Below the pieces are notes generated by a model. The model did not search any database and had not been told where the DNA came from. It saw nothing but the letters and a program-made list of their open reading frames with translations. 64,000 nucleotides of DNA from an uncultured Lachnospiraceae bacterium (GTDB taxonomy: Bacteria; Bacillota; Clostridia; Lachnospirales; Lachnospiraceae): contig CANOVJ010000008.1 of the NCBI GenBank assembly GCA_947570615.1, positions 43,966 through 107,965 of the forward strand, read 5' to 3'. How positions within the stretch are numbered: position 1 is the stretch's first letter; every line of letters begins with the position of its first letter. The translations under genes were made by a program, and so were the position numbers. Below are positions 1 to 9,064 of the stretch, piece after piece.

Positions 1-1
1 A

Positions 2-559
2 TATACAGGGAACAGCTCGGTGGTGGTAGAGGCTTTTTTTGCAAAGAAGATGTGTAATCTTTTGTTCCCGTTTCCGACAACACCGGGATTTGAGTTGAAA
101 CTGATCTCTGAATCCTGTAAAATTAAAACATATGAAGAATTCAGCGAGTCAATATACGAAGAGCATGGAGATTTCCCGACGCCTGATAAAAGTATTGAGG
201 ATATTTATCTGATAGACTGGAAGACACCCAATTACATAAAGTTTGCAGACATGGCGGAAGATGTCTGGCGGGACAGATACTATCAGCTTTCCAGACGGCA
301 ATTGTGGCATTATAAGGAATATAATGCCGGACAATATTTGCAGAGAATCTTTACAGGGATGAAACCGCTGTATAATATATATCTTTCTCTGTTAAAGAAT
401 CAGAAGCTGAAATGGCCCGTTCTGGAGCATCAGAGAGAAGTCCGCAGAAAAACATATGAAAGAATAGCGGAAATTGAGAATGAGCATAAGCATGAGCTTA
501 CGAGTGAAATGGAAATTGCAGAAACTATTAACCGAATAAAACAGGCCTTGGAAAATTAA
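2..559 (+). CDS. C-terminal part of a GT-B-like surface carbohydrate transferase, cut by window start
   Basis: The frame is open from the first bases, so the start lies outside the window. About 185 residues are visible. They begin with a GNSSVVVEAFF stretch, which resembles the glycine/serine-rich nucleotide-sugar loop followed by EA in the C-terminal half of GT-B-fold transferases and surface carbohydrate biosynthesis proteins. The rest is helical and charged, with no membrane segment. It ends 23 bp before a CMP-sugar cytidylyltransferase gene, so it may use a CMP-activated acidic sugar; that is inference. Without the N-terminal domain neither the family nor the substrate can be fixed. Confidence 0.5.
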   Translation, partial: YTGNSSVVVEAFFAKKMCNLLFPFPTTPGFELKLISESCKIKTYEEFSESIYEEHGDFPTPDKSIEDIYLIDWKTPNYIKFADMAEDVWRDRYYQLSRRQLWHYKEYNAGQYLQRIFTGMKPLYNIYLSLLKNQKLKWPVLEHQREVRRKTYERIAEIENEHKHELTSEMEIAETINRIKQALEN

Positions 560-582
560 TTAACATTCAGGAGGAGAAGAAA

Positions 583-1263
583 ATGAATAGGACGATTACC
601 GCAATTATTCCTGTAAAAGGGAACAGTACAAGATTACCGAATAAGAATATTCTGCCTTTTGCGGATACAAATTTACTGCTTCATAAGATTCGACAGCTCA
701 AACAGGTGGAGGAGATCACGGAAATCGTTGTCTCATCAGACTCTGATGAAATGCTTGCAATGGGAAGTGCCGAGGGCGTAACAGCGATCAGAAGACCAAA
801 AAAATATGCAGATGAATCAGTGCCTTTTGGAATGTTCCTGGAGTATATCAGCGACGAGATGCCCAATGAGCATATAATGTGGGCATGTGCTACTTCACCA
901 TTGGTAGAACCTTATCTGTATCGAAAAGCCATCAGATTATATTTTGAAAAACTGCAAGAAGGATATGACTCGTTGATTACCTGTGATCCATATCAGACTT
1001 ACCTTATGGATGAAAAGGGGCCCTTAAACTTCAGTATGGGGCTTGCTCATAAGAATTCAGAGCAGTTGCCACGATTATATCATTTCACGAATGGGATCAA
1101 TATTGCGCCTCGTGTTAAGCTTAAAGAGTGGCATTATAATTATGGGCCGAAGGCGTATCGTCTGATTATCAACAAAAGGGAGGCGGTAGACATTGACGAT
1201 ATTTATGACTATGAAATTGCCAAAGCTCTGTATAAGATGGAAGACCCGAATCCAACCATTTAG
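583..1263 (+). CDS. Acylneuraminate cytidylyltransferase family protein (CMP-sugar acid synthase)
   Basis: This 226-residue protein should transfer CMP from CTP to a 2-keto-3-deoxy sugar acid. Residues 9-22 carry IPVKGNSTRLPNKN, the family's nucleotide-binding loop with Arg and Lys contacts. SSDSDEM at 51-57 is the usual second strand motif, and a DIDD acidic motif near residue 200 fits the metal-binding end. The length matches NeuA/PseF-type single-domain enzymes. An AGGAGGAG ribosome site lies about 7 bp before the ATG. A KdsC-like phosphatase and an HMGL-type aldolase follow 4-6 kb downstream, suggesting a pathway to a CMP-linked ulosonic acid. The exact sugar cannot be read from the sequence. 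A second, divergent copy lies at 42946-43623. Confidence 0.85.
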   Translation: MNRTITAIIPVKGNSTRLPNKNILPFADTNLLLHKIRQLKQVEEITEIVVSSDSDEMLAMGSAEGVTAIRRPKKYADESVPFGMFLEYISDEMPNEHIMWACATSPLVEPYLYRKAIRLYFEKLQEGYDSLITCDPYQTYLMDEKGPLNFSMGLAHKNSEQLPRLYHFTNGINIAPRVKLKEWHYNYGPKAYRLIINKREAVDIDDIYDYEIAKALYKMEDPNPTI

Positions 1264-1297
1264 GTGACGGCAGAAGGCAGGGGGAATACATGAAGTT

Positions 1298-2125
1298 GTG
1301 AATCAGTGGTTGAAAGAGGGGCCTGCGAATCTTCATTTTACTTGTTATGAATATTTCGATTCCGTAGAGTTTTCATCTCTCAGTGAAAGATGCCCTTATA
1401 TTTCATACCCGGTTGGATCTACGTTTTTAATCTGGGGGATGGCTAGATTAATGGGAAGAAATCATATAGGCATATATTTTCTGAAACATGTGCAGGCACT
1501 GTTCTTCCTGACAGAAACATTATCGTTAGCTTTTTTCTCCTGCTTTATTCTGACACAAAGAGGATGTAAAGGAAAAACAGGAAGGATAATGGCCTCTGTA
1601 TTAATAGCAGTTACCTGGATGTATTTGCCAGGAAATGCCTGGTATTTATCCAATGTGCTATGGTCGGACCAGCTGGTCATTTTGTATGTCATGCTTTTTA
1701 TCATGCTTGAGTATATGAATGATATCCTGAATAAGAGCAGGTTAAAGCTTTTTATAAAGGCGATCAGAACAGGAATTATTTATATGGGGGTCATGACAGA
1801 TTATTTTTTCTGGATATTCATTTTTTGTGTGACCTTAATAAAGGCAGTAAGATTTATTCTGATTAGGATGGATTTCAGGACGGCCACAGCGGGGCTATGT
1901 GAGTATGTATGGCCTGTTTTTGCGGGGATAGCAACCTTTTTGTGGCAGATTTCGTATACAGAGAACTGGTTTTCGGTTTTGAAGAAAAAGTTTATTTACA
2001 GGACGGGAGGAACAGCGGAAGGATCTTTGTTCGATAATTTCTGCTCCGTGTTCACGGCCGGAAGTACTGTCAGGGGGGGGTGCTGCTGGCTTTCATTTTT
2101 CTCTCTGTGCTTCTTCCAGTCATAG
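1298..2125 (+). pseudogene. 5' part of a broken polytopic membrane protein
   Basis: This frame encodes several hydrophobic helices typical of a membrane glycosyltransferase-like protein. It begins at a GTG without the first membrane helix expected for the type. A well-placed ribosome site (GCAGGGGG) points instead to an ATG at 1290, but that frame stops after Met-Lys-Leu, which suggests a deletion near the start. The reading frame is then lost at an eight-G tract (2073-2080) and ends in out-of-frame residues at 2125. The missing C-terminal half continues in another frame at 2080-2790. Two independent lesions favour a decaying gene. Function is unknown; a GT-C-type transferase is the best guess from context. 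Confidence 0.6.
2073..2080 (+). repeat. G8 homopolymer at the frameshift point
   Basis: Eight consecutive G residues lie exactly where the upstream membrane-protein frame (1298-2125) must join the downstream one (2080-2790). Nine or six Gs would fuse them into a single frame running to 2790. Tracts like this slip during replication, and they are also prone to sequencing error. Confidence 0.75.
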
Positions 2126-2790
2126 AATTGTTAAAAGGGAGGAAAATAAAAAAAATATTTACGGAGCCGGGGACCGGAATTATTCTGGCAGCCGTGATTG
2201 CGCCCTGTGTTCAGATTTTACTTTTTAAAAATCATTCTGTGAATCATGAATTTTCAATGGTAAAGCTGGGATGGATTGTCGCAGTTTTTCCGCTCATTTA
2301 TGCGTTGTATATGCGGTGGATGCATAATGTAGATGTTAAGTGCCGATTTTTTCAGAATGGTGAAGGCGTCCCGGTTATGTATCTGAGAATGATTATGATG
2401 ATAGTACTGTTGGCAATTATAATGGGGCAGCCTTTTTCGACGAAGGATTATCTGAAAAGAATGAATTGGGTAGCTGAGCATAAAATGGAGGAAGCAATTT
2501 ATAATCTGACAGATTACGATGACTTATGCTTTTCTTTTGATACAAAGATATCTTATGATGATTCTATGTCCATGGCGGTATCTGAAAAATGTATTTATAA
2601 GGTAGAGGATATGGCGGAACTCAAAAAGAAAGTATCCCGGACAGAAAGCAGGGTCGATAAAATTTTTTTTGTGATTGATTACACAATGGAAGGTGGAAAT
2701 GCCGTGCAGGATGGCCTGAAAGCGGCAATGATGGAACGGAATGAGCATGTATATGAGGATGATCAGTATTGCATCGTAGGATTACAATGA
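2080..2790 (+). pseudogene. 3' part of the broken polytopic membrane protein
   Basis: This 236-codon frame starts inside the G8 tract with no ribosome site of its own. It encodes further membrane helices (about residues 2-16, 31-48, 62-77 and 100-120) and a soluble tail of about 110 residues. It reads as the natural continuation of 1298-2125 after a one-base insertion in the tract. Similar proteins with a row of helices and a C-terminal soluble domain are common in polysaccharide loci of Clostridia. The fragment could be expressed only through slippage or a restoring mutation. I list it as part of a disrupted gene and not as a gene of its own. Confidence 0.6.
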
Positions 2791-2847
2791 AGCTTTGAGG
2801 TAGCGGGATATCTGCGAGTATACAGTTAGAAAGAAGGGGGATTACAA

Positions 2848-5208
2848 ATGAAATCTTTTAAAGGCCATACAAAAGAAATCATTGTCTTAACTGTAGAAAT
2901 TATTTATATTTTGTCGCTGGTGATCAAATGCTTTGGAAGCAGTTCTGAGTATATACTGGACAAGAACAGTTTCAGTGGAACGCAAAAGTGGAAGGAGAGG
3001 ATAGTATATTTTGAGAATGACTCTGTAGGAGTAGAGACAGAGAAGGCCGGACAGTGCGAAGTTATGACCAGTTCGATACCATTAAAAAGCGGAGCATATA
3101 AGCTGGAAGTAATATATGATTCTGTCAGTGATTATGATAATGCCAATATAGATAACAGTGCGGGAAAGCTGTGCTTTAGGACAGAAAACGCATCGGTTTT
3201 ACAGGCATCTGACATTGTTTTGAGCGACGGTATTCACAGTATACAATCCAGACTCTGGATCAGGGAAATGTGGGGTGAAAAGGAGTGTGAACTGAAAATA
3301 TCTGTTATTTACAATGGTTATGGAAGGCTGGCGATTAAAAGTATTTCTATTGCTGAAAAAAAATTATACAGAGTGACCAGATGTATTTTTGCCATCCTGT
3401 TCTTTCTTGTTATAGATTTTCTGATCGTGATGTTTGGCAGAAGAAATGGACGGTTCTCAAATGAAAAGAAAAGATTTATTGTAGCAGGGATTTTGGGAAT
3501 TACATTTTTCTCCAGTATGACTTATCTGGCGGAATTCCTCAATCCGGGGCATGACCTGAATTTTCATTTGGGGAGAATAGTGTCGCTGGCCAATGGACTT
3601 AAGGAATTTCAAATACCCCATAGAATGCAATTTGAAATGTTGAATGGTTATGGTTATGCTACGCCTTTATACTACGGAGAGATTTTTTTATTATTGCCGG
3701 CGATTTTATATGATCTTTACGTGCCATTACAGACAGGCTATCAGATATGGGTCGTGATTGTTAATCTGGTTACGGCGTTACTTGGCTTCTGGTGTTTTGA
3801 AAAAATAGTGGGCGATTGGAGAAAAGGGCTGTTTGGAGCGGCGGTATATACACTTTCGGCTTATCGAATAATGGATTTAACAGTGCGTGCCGCGGTTGGA
3901 GAGTATATGGCAATGATTTTCTTTCCCTTATTATTTTATGGGGTATGGAAGTTGTATACAAAGTCTGAGGCGGATAATATTTCTTTTGGAGATTATTTGC
4001 CTCTAATTGTATCGGTGACAGGAATAATTAACTCTCATATATTGAGTTGCGAAATATTGACAGTTTTTATTATATTATTTATGCTGTTTGAATACAGGAC
4101 TACTTTTAAGAAAAAAATGCTGCTTGCACTGGTAAAATGTGGAGTATGGATAATTTTTCTTAATTTGTGGTTTGTGATTCCCTTCGTTCAGTCGATGCAG
4201 ATGAAGGTGGGGGTGACAGATATGGACAGGGTAAATATGATTGAAAGGCATGGGGTCTATTTGTCCCAACTGTTTGGTATTTTTCATTCAACTACCGGCG
4301 GAAATGTTCCTTCAGGGAGAGTTGGAGAGATGCCGCTGGCGTTGGGAGTCTCTTTGTGCTCAGGCTTGGTACTGTTTTTGATTGTATATATCATGAGAGA
4401 AAAGTGGGATCTATGTTTTGGAAAAGAGATGCGAAGCGCGAAAATTTGTCTGGCGTTCGGAGTGTTGGCGGTCTTTTTGGCTTCTGATTTATGCAGATGG
4501 GATAATCTTATAGCTTTTAACAGGACAATCGCCAGGCTGGCGGGAATGATAGAATTTCCATGGCGATATCTGGCACCTGCTACGTTGTTGTTTACGGCCA
4601 TGACGATATGGACTTTGCATATAATTGAAAGTAACCTTTCTATAAGAGCATGTAATGTGATAATGGTTTCCATAATAGGTCTGGTAGTTCTTACAGAAGG
4701 CTTCTTTATGATGGACTGGACTGATGTACGGGAAGAAGAACAGGTCTTATCAGAGTCTGATGTAGATATGACAAGATTTTCCAGTTCAGATTATCTGCTG
4801 CTGAACACGGACAGAGAAGCATATAAAAACAGAGATCTATTATACGGAGACGGAATAGAGAACGCCGAATTTCATTATGATAAAAACGGAAGATATTATT
4901 TGAACTGCGATAATCTGAATGAAGAACATTCCTATGTGGATGTCCCTGTGCAGGCGTATGATCATTATCATGCCTACCAGAGCGATGGACAAGAACTTGT
5001 GGTGGGAAAGGGAGAAAACAATCGGATCAGGATTATGGTGCCCGGGAATTATCAGGGGGCAATATGTCTGAGATATGAAGTCCCTGGATTATGGAGAGTA
5101 TGCGAACTGATTTCGTTTACCACGGCCTGTGCGCTTTTCTGGAGAATGGCTCTGGAGTGGAGAAACAGGAACAGGAGAGAATATTGTGGACAACATCAAA
5201 CTACTTGA
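2848..5208 (+). CDS. Large polytopic membrane protein, YfhO/GT-C-like
   Basis: This 786-residue protein has an N-terminal membrane helix (about 11-27), an extracellular beta-rich domain (about 30-175), a second helix (about 178-197), then many membrane helices to about 620 and a final soluble domain before a last helix. GHDLNFHLGRI near residue 235 (D236, H240) resembles the Asp-x(3)-His loop of GT-C enzymes, which take sugar from a polyprenyl-phosphate donor on the outer face. YfhO-like proteins glycosylate lipoteichoic acid in Firmicutes. An AAGAAGGGGG ribosome site precedes the ATG. The 3' end overlaps the next start by 23 bp. Assignment to YfhO or another GT-C family needs a profile search. 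Confidence 0.6.
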   Translation: MKSFKGHTKEIIVLTVEIIYILSLVIKCFGSSSEYILDKNSFSGTQKWKERIVYFENDSVGVETEKAGQCEVMTSSIPLKSGAYKLEVIYDSVSDYDNANIDNSAGKLCFRTENASVLQASDIVLSDGIHSIQSRLWIREMWGEKECELKISVIYNGYGRLAIKSISIAEKKLYRVTRCIFAILFFLVIDFLIVMFGRRNGRFSNEKKRFIVAGILGITFFSSMTYLAEFLNPGHDLNFHLGRIVSLANGLKEFQIPHRMQFEMLNGYGYATPLYYGEIFLLLPAILYDLYVPLQTGYQIWVVIVNLVTALLGFWCFEKIVGDWRKGLFGAAVYTLSAYRIMDLTVRAAVGEYMAMIFFPLLFYGVWKLYTKSEADNISFGDYLPLIVSVTGIINSHILSCEILTVFIILFMLFEYRTTFKKKMLLALVKCGVWIIFLNLWFVIPFVQSMQMKVGVTDMDRVNMIERHGVYLSQLFGIFHSTTGGNVPSGRVGEMPLALGVSLCSGLVLFLIVYIMREKWDLCFGKEMRSAKICLAFGVLAVFLASDLCRWDNLIAFNRTIARLAGMIEFPWRYLAPATLLFTAMTIWTLHIIESNLSIRACNVIMVSIIGLVVLTEGFFMMDWTDVREEEQVLSESDVDMTRFSSSDYLLLNTDREAYKNRDLLYGDGIENAEFHYDKNGRYYLNCDNLNEEHSYVDVPVQAYDHYHAYQSDGQELVVGKGENNRIRIMVPGNYQGAICLRYEVPGLWRVCELISFTTACALFWRMALEWRNRNRREYCGQHQTT

Positions 5209-6757
5209 CTGTACATTAAGAGATGGCGGATACATCAACGACTGGAATTTTGGTTTCCACACAATCAGGGATATTATCAGGAAGCTGGTAAGTTCAAAGG
5301 TCGATTATGTGGAGGTTGGGTTTCTGCGCGACTGTGAATATGATCGTGACAAGGCACTTTTTAATAACTGTGCGGAAATAGCCCCGGTTTTACCGGACAG
5401 ACATGATGGCACATGCTTTACAGTGATGGCATTGCATAATAAATATAATATTGATAAACTCGAGCCATATGACGGAAAAACTGTCGATGCCATACGGGTA
5501 ACTTTTCATGATTACGATATCGAAGAAGGCCTTGTATTTATCCGGAAAGCAAAGGATAAAGGCTATAAGGTGTTCTGTAACCCGATCAATATTATGGGGT
5601 ATTCGGATGAGGATATCCTGCGGCTCCTTCAGAAAATAAATCAGATACAGCCATATGCGTTCTCCATTGTGGATACCTTTGGCTCTATGATGAAGCCGGA
5701 TCTGCAGAGAATTTATTCTCTGGTGGAGCATAATCTTGACAGGTCCATTGTAATCGGGCTGCATTTGCACGAGAATCTGGCCTTATCCTACTCTCTTGCC
5801 CAGGAGTTTATCATGATGAAGTCGGCAGAGAGAAAAAGTGTGATAGACGGCTCCATGCTGGGAATGGGACGAGTTCCCGGAAATCTTTGCATGGAGCTCA
5901 TTATGGATTATATGAACAGGAGTCAGGGAGGAATCTATGACGTGAATCCTGTTCTTGATGGGATAGATGACCATATCATGCAGCTGAAAAAGCTGGAGCC
6001 CTGGGGATACAGCACAGCATATGCGTTATCGGCAAAATATAATCTGCACAGGAATTATGCCGAGTTTTTACTGGGGAAGGGACGCTTAAGAGCAAAACAG
6101 ATCAATCAGATTCTTGCCAGTATAGAAGACAATAAAAAGACAGCTTATGATGAGCGCTATATAGAACGATTGTATGAAGGGTTTCAGAATCATGAGGTGG
6201 ACGATAAAAGGCTGTTGGAGAAATTACAACAGCAATGGAAGGAAGACGAGATTTTGATTTTGGCGCCGGGAGCAAGTATTTCCAGGCAGCGGGAACGGGT
6301 AGAACAGTTTATTTCCCGAAAAAAGCCAATTATTGTGTCGACGAATTTTATACCGGAGTTTTATGATCAGGATTATGTATTCTGCTCGAATGCCATGCGC
6401 TACAGTGCGATGGAGGACAGATGTAAAGAGAACAGTCTGCTGGTTACATCCAATCTGGTAGGAATTTGTGATACGGAGAATGTGCTGAATTATTCGGATT
6501 TAAGTCTTGATGACGCGGGAAAGTGTGATAATTGTGTGATTATGCTACTGCGGCTGATGGTCAGGCTGGGGAAAGAGCAGGTGTATGTTGCAGGATTCGA
6601 CGGATATCAGCCAGAGGGTGTAAACTATATTTCCTCGTACATGGCAAATCAGCACACCAGGGGACTGGAGGAGAATATCCGAAATACGAAGTATGTCTCG
6701 GATATTCGAAAAAAAATCAGAGTAAATTTTCTGACGGACTCATTGTATGACCGATAA
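5186..6757 (+). CDS. HMGL-type aldolase fused to a DUF115-like domain
   Basis: I place the start at GTG 5186, because ACAGGAGAG lies just upstream and the conserved DRE-TIM start (DCTLRDGG, residues 8-15) follows at once. Residues 1-300 form an aldolase/HMG-CoA-lyase-type TIM barrel. The metal His pair lies in GLHLHEN (191-197) and a conserved DTFG in 160-168. Such enzymes join or split 2-keto acids and aldehydes. From about 353 to the end there is an alpha/beta domain starting ILILAPGASIS, similar to the DUF115/MptE-like domain of polysaccharide loci. The gene overlaps its upstream neighbour and is 10 bp from a KdsC-like phosphatase, so a role in making a keto-deoxy sugar is plausible but unproven. 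Confidence 0.7.
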   Translation: MDNIKLLDCTLRDGGYINDWNFGFHTIRDIIRKLVSSKVDYVEVGFLRDCEYDRDKALFNNCAEIAPVLPDRHDGTCFTVMALHNKYNIDKLEPYDGKTVDAIRVTFHDYDIEEGLVFIRKAKDKGYKVFCNPINIMGYSDEDILRLLQKINQIQPYAFSIVDTFGSMMKPDLQRIYSLVEHNLDRSIVIGLHLHENLALSYSLAQEFIMMKSAERKSVIDGSMLGMGRVPGNLCMELIMDYMNRSQGGIYDVNPVLDGIDDHIMQLKKLEPWGYSTAYALSAKYNLHRNYAEFLLGKGRLRAKQINQILASIEDNKKTAYDERYIERLYEGFQNHEVDDKRLLEKLQQQWKEDEILILAPGASISRQRERVEQFISRKKPIIVSTNFIPEFYDQDYVFCSNAMRYSAMEDRCKENSLLVTSNLVGICDTENVLNYSDLSLDDAGKCDNCVIMLLRLMVRLGKEQVYVAGFDGYQPEGVNYISSYMANQHTRGLEENIRNTKYVSDIRKKIRVNFLTDSLYDR

Positions 6758-6767
6758 GAGGTGGAAT

Positions 6768-7298
6768 ATGCAGGAGAGAAAATCGCTGAAAGAAATCAGA
6801 TATCTGATCATTGATGTGGATGGAACGCTGACGGACGCAGGTATCTATTATGATGAAAATGGGAACGAGCTCAAAAAATTTTCCACAAAGGACGCGGCGG
6901 GCTTTTTTGCGGCCCATAAAGTGGGCATAAAAATAATAATTCTTACGGGAAGGGAATGCGCGGCCACGGAAAGACGAATGACAGAGATGCAGGTAGAGCA
7001 TCTGGTGCAGGACTGCAGGGATAAGGTCAGCTATATACGGAAATTTATGAGTGACCATGAGATCCGGAAAAATGAAATTGGATACCTGGGAGATGATCTG
7101 AACGATTTGCCGGGGATGGCGTTATGTGGATTTGTCGGGTGTCCGTCCGATTCCTGTGAGGAGGTAAAAGCGATGGCAGATTATGTCTCTGGTTTCAGAG
7201 GCGGATACGGGGCAGTGAGAGATATCATAGAGTTTCTGCTGAGGGAGCGTGGAGAATGGAAAAAAGCAATCTCAGAAGTTTACGGAGTGGGAGTATAG
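6768..7298 (+). CDS. KdsC-like HAD phosphatase
   Basis: This 176-residue protein is a small HAD-superfamily phosphatase of the KdsC type, which dephosphorylates 8- or 9-carbon keto-deoxy sugar phosphates. Motif I is DVDGTLTD (16-23), motif II Thr is in LTGRE (59-63) and the acidic motif is GDDLND (108-113). There is no large cap domain, so it probably acts as a tetramer like KdsC. An ATG at 6747 in the same frame overlaps the upstream gene, but AGAGGTGG sits just before ATG 6768, which I prefer. With the aldolase before it and the CMP transferase at 583, it fits a CMP-ulosonic acid pathway. Confidence 0.85.
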   Translation: MQERKSLKEIRYLIIDVDGTLTDAGIYYDENGNELKKFSTKDAAGFFAAHKVGIKIIILTGRECAATERRMTEMQVEHLVQDCRDKVSYIRKFMSDHEIRKNEIGYLGDDLNDLPGMALCGFVGCPSDSCEEVKAMADYVSGFRGGYGAVRDIIEFLLRERGEWKKAISEVYGVGV

Positions 7299-7314
7299 AG
7301 AGGGTAGGAAGCAT

Positions 7315-8361
7315 ATGGGCGGCGCGGCAGATAAAAATGAAAGATCGGAAATTCTCGCTTTGCTTCGGCAATGTCGGGCACATTACAGAAAAAAGGATTT
7401 CCGGCATATTGTTTTGAATGGATATCATAACCCGGATTTCCTTGAACTGAACACTTATGGAAAAGAATATACGGGACAAATTATCTATCAGATTGAGGCG
7501 TTTGGCTGCGCGGTAGGCTTTTTCGCGGAATTCCTGTATACTCTGATTCGCCTGTATTTCGCGGCGGAGAGAGGTTTGACTCCTTATGTACACTGGGGGG
7601 AGGATTTTCTGTATTATGAGCGGGACGGCATTGAGAATCAGTACAATGCGTTTCTGCATTATTTCGAACCGGTCTCAGGCGTTGAGGGGATAAATAATGC
7701 GGCTCATGTATTGCGGGCGACAGATGATCACATCCATGCGGTACAGGATGTATTGGATACACACGGATATGCGGTCACAGAAGAATATATGAACGCATTA
7801 AGTAATATGGTCAGGCAGTATATAAGATACAATGATAAAACACGTAAATTTCTGGAAGAAGGGTATACGGCCCTGATCGGGGATAAGAAGGCGCTGGCGG
7901 TACATTTTCGGGGAACGGATTATCGCAGACAGTATAATAATCATCCGGTTTTTGTCACCATCGAGCAGGAAATAGCGAGAGTGCGGGAGATTTTCGGCGG
8001 GAAGGACTACGAGGTGATTTTCCTTGCCACGGATGAACAGGAAGCGGTGGACATTTTCCGGCGGGAGTTCGGCGACGCTGTCAGAGTGTTTGAAGATACA
8101 TGGCGTTCGGACGGAGGGAACGAATCGGTTGCATACAGTCATTCGGACAGAACGAATCACCATTATCTGTTGGGACTGGAAGTATTAAGGGATCAGTATA
8201 TGCTTACGCGAAGCGCAGGGCTGGTCTGCGGGATTTCCAATCTGACGCTCTCGGCGAGAATGATGCGCAGGGCGTGGTATGATGCAGATTATGAGGATCT
8301 GGTTATACTGGATAATGATCTGTGCCATAATGACCGTCAGTTTTGCGACGCCACACATTAA
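7315..8361 (+). CDS. NodZ/O-fucosyltransferase-like glycosyltransferase
   Basis: This protein of 348 residues counted from ATG 7315 has AGGGTAGGAA upstream. A start at 7249 would overlap the phosphatase gene by 50 bp and is less likely. HFRGTDYR at 197-204 matches the His-x-Arg-x-Thr-Asp motif of GT-B fucosyltransferases of the GT23/GT65/GT68 type (NodZ, FUT8, POFUT), which binds the GDP-fucose phosphate. A C-terminal stretch with a DQYMLTRSAGLVCG pattern fits the last beta-alpha element of that fold. No membrane segment is seen. Fucose transfer is inferred from the motif, and the acceptor is unknown. A weaker relative is at 11890-12984. Confidence 0.65.
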   Translation: MGGAADKNERSEILALLRQCRAHYRKKDFRHIVLNGYHNPDFLELNTYGKEYTGQIIYQIEAFGCAVGFFAEFLYTLIRLYFAAERGLTPYVHWGEDFLYYERDGIENQYNAFLHYFEPVSGVEGINNAAHVLRATDDHIHAVQDVLDTHGYAVTEEYMNALSNMVRQYIRYNDKTRKFLEEGYTALIGDKKALAVHFRGTDYRRQYNNHPVFVTIEQEIARVREIFGGKDYEVIFLATDEQEAVDIFRREFGDAVRVFEDTWRSDGGNESVAYSHSDRTNHHYLLGLEVLRDQYMLTRSAGLVCGISNLTLSARMMRRAWYDADYEDLVILDNDLCHNDRQFCDATH

Positions 8362-8376
8362 TGGAAGCTCGAAAGT

Positions 8377-9039
8377 ATGAAAATAATTGATTATCTCTAT
8401 GAGTGCTGGTTGAAGTATTCCTATAAAAAGGAAAATGAAAAGAAGCGGGTTATTTTTTCGGAGAGCAGTGTGGTCAGTCGGGACTGTGTGTTTGAAGGAA
8501 ATAATTTTGTGGCGGGCGAACTGCACGGATGCCGGTTTGGGTATGGCAGCTATATCCACAGAAACAGCGTGCTGAAAAATGTCAGAGTGGGGCGGTTCTG
8601 TGCGATCGGGGAGGATGTGAATATCAGATTATTTGAGCATCCGGTCAGCATGGTGGCGATTTCCCCCTGTTTTTATCGGAAAGAGCATACGTTGAGAACC
8701 TTCGTGGATCAGAACTTCTATGAGGATCTGAAAGATATGGGGGATGGTTATTCGGTAACTATTGGAAATGATGTGTGGATTGGGCGGGGAGCTTCTGTCA
8801 GAAGCGGGGTCAGGATCGGGGACGGCGCTGTGATAGGTGCGGGAGCAGTGGTGACCAGGGATGTAGCCCCTTATGCAATCGTGGGAGGAGTACCGGCCAG
8901 GATAATCCGTTACAGATTTACGCCGAAGCAGATCGAGGCGCTCCTGAAAATAAAATGGTGGGACAGGCCATGTGACTGGCTGGAGGAAAATGGAAGGTTT
9001 TTTGTGGATGTGGATGGGTTTATCGACAGGTTTGAGTAG
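8377..9039 (+). CDS. CatB-like hexapeptide O-acetyltransferase
   Basis: This 220-residue protein has the left-handed beta-helix repeats of trimeric acyl-CoA transferases: [13 protein letters not shown] and [13 protein letters not shown] in the N-terminal half, and [15 protein letters not shown] through [14 protein letters not shown] in the C-terminal half. An inserted loop with FEHPVS supplies the expected catalytic His. The end ([13 protein letters not shown] and a KWW helix) is typical of xenobiotic/CatB-type acetyltransferases. It probably acetylates a sugar hydroxyl in the cytosol. It starts 15 bp after the fucosyltransferase-like gene and ends 25 bp before a GT2 gene, within the same transcript. 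Confidence 0.85.
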   Translation: MKIIDYLYECWLKYSYKKENEKKRVIFSESSVVSRDCVFEGNNFVAGELHGCRFGYGSYIHRNSVLKNVRVGRFCAIGEDVNIRLFEHPVSMVAISPCFYRKEHTLRTFVDQNFYEDLKDMGDGYSVTIGNDVWIGRGASVRSGVRIGDGAVIGAGAVVTRDVAPYAIVGGVPARIIRYRFTPKQIEALLKIKWWDRPCDWLEENGRFFVDVDGFIDRFE

Positions 9040-9064
9040 ATAAATGCGGTTCGCGGGAGGAAGT

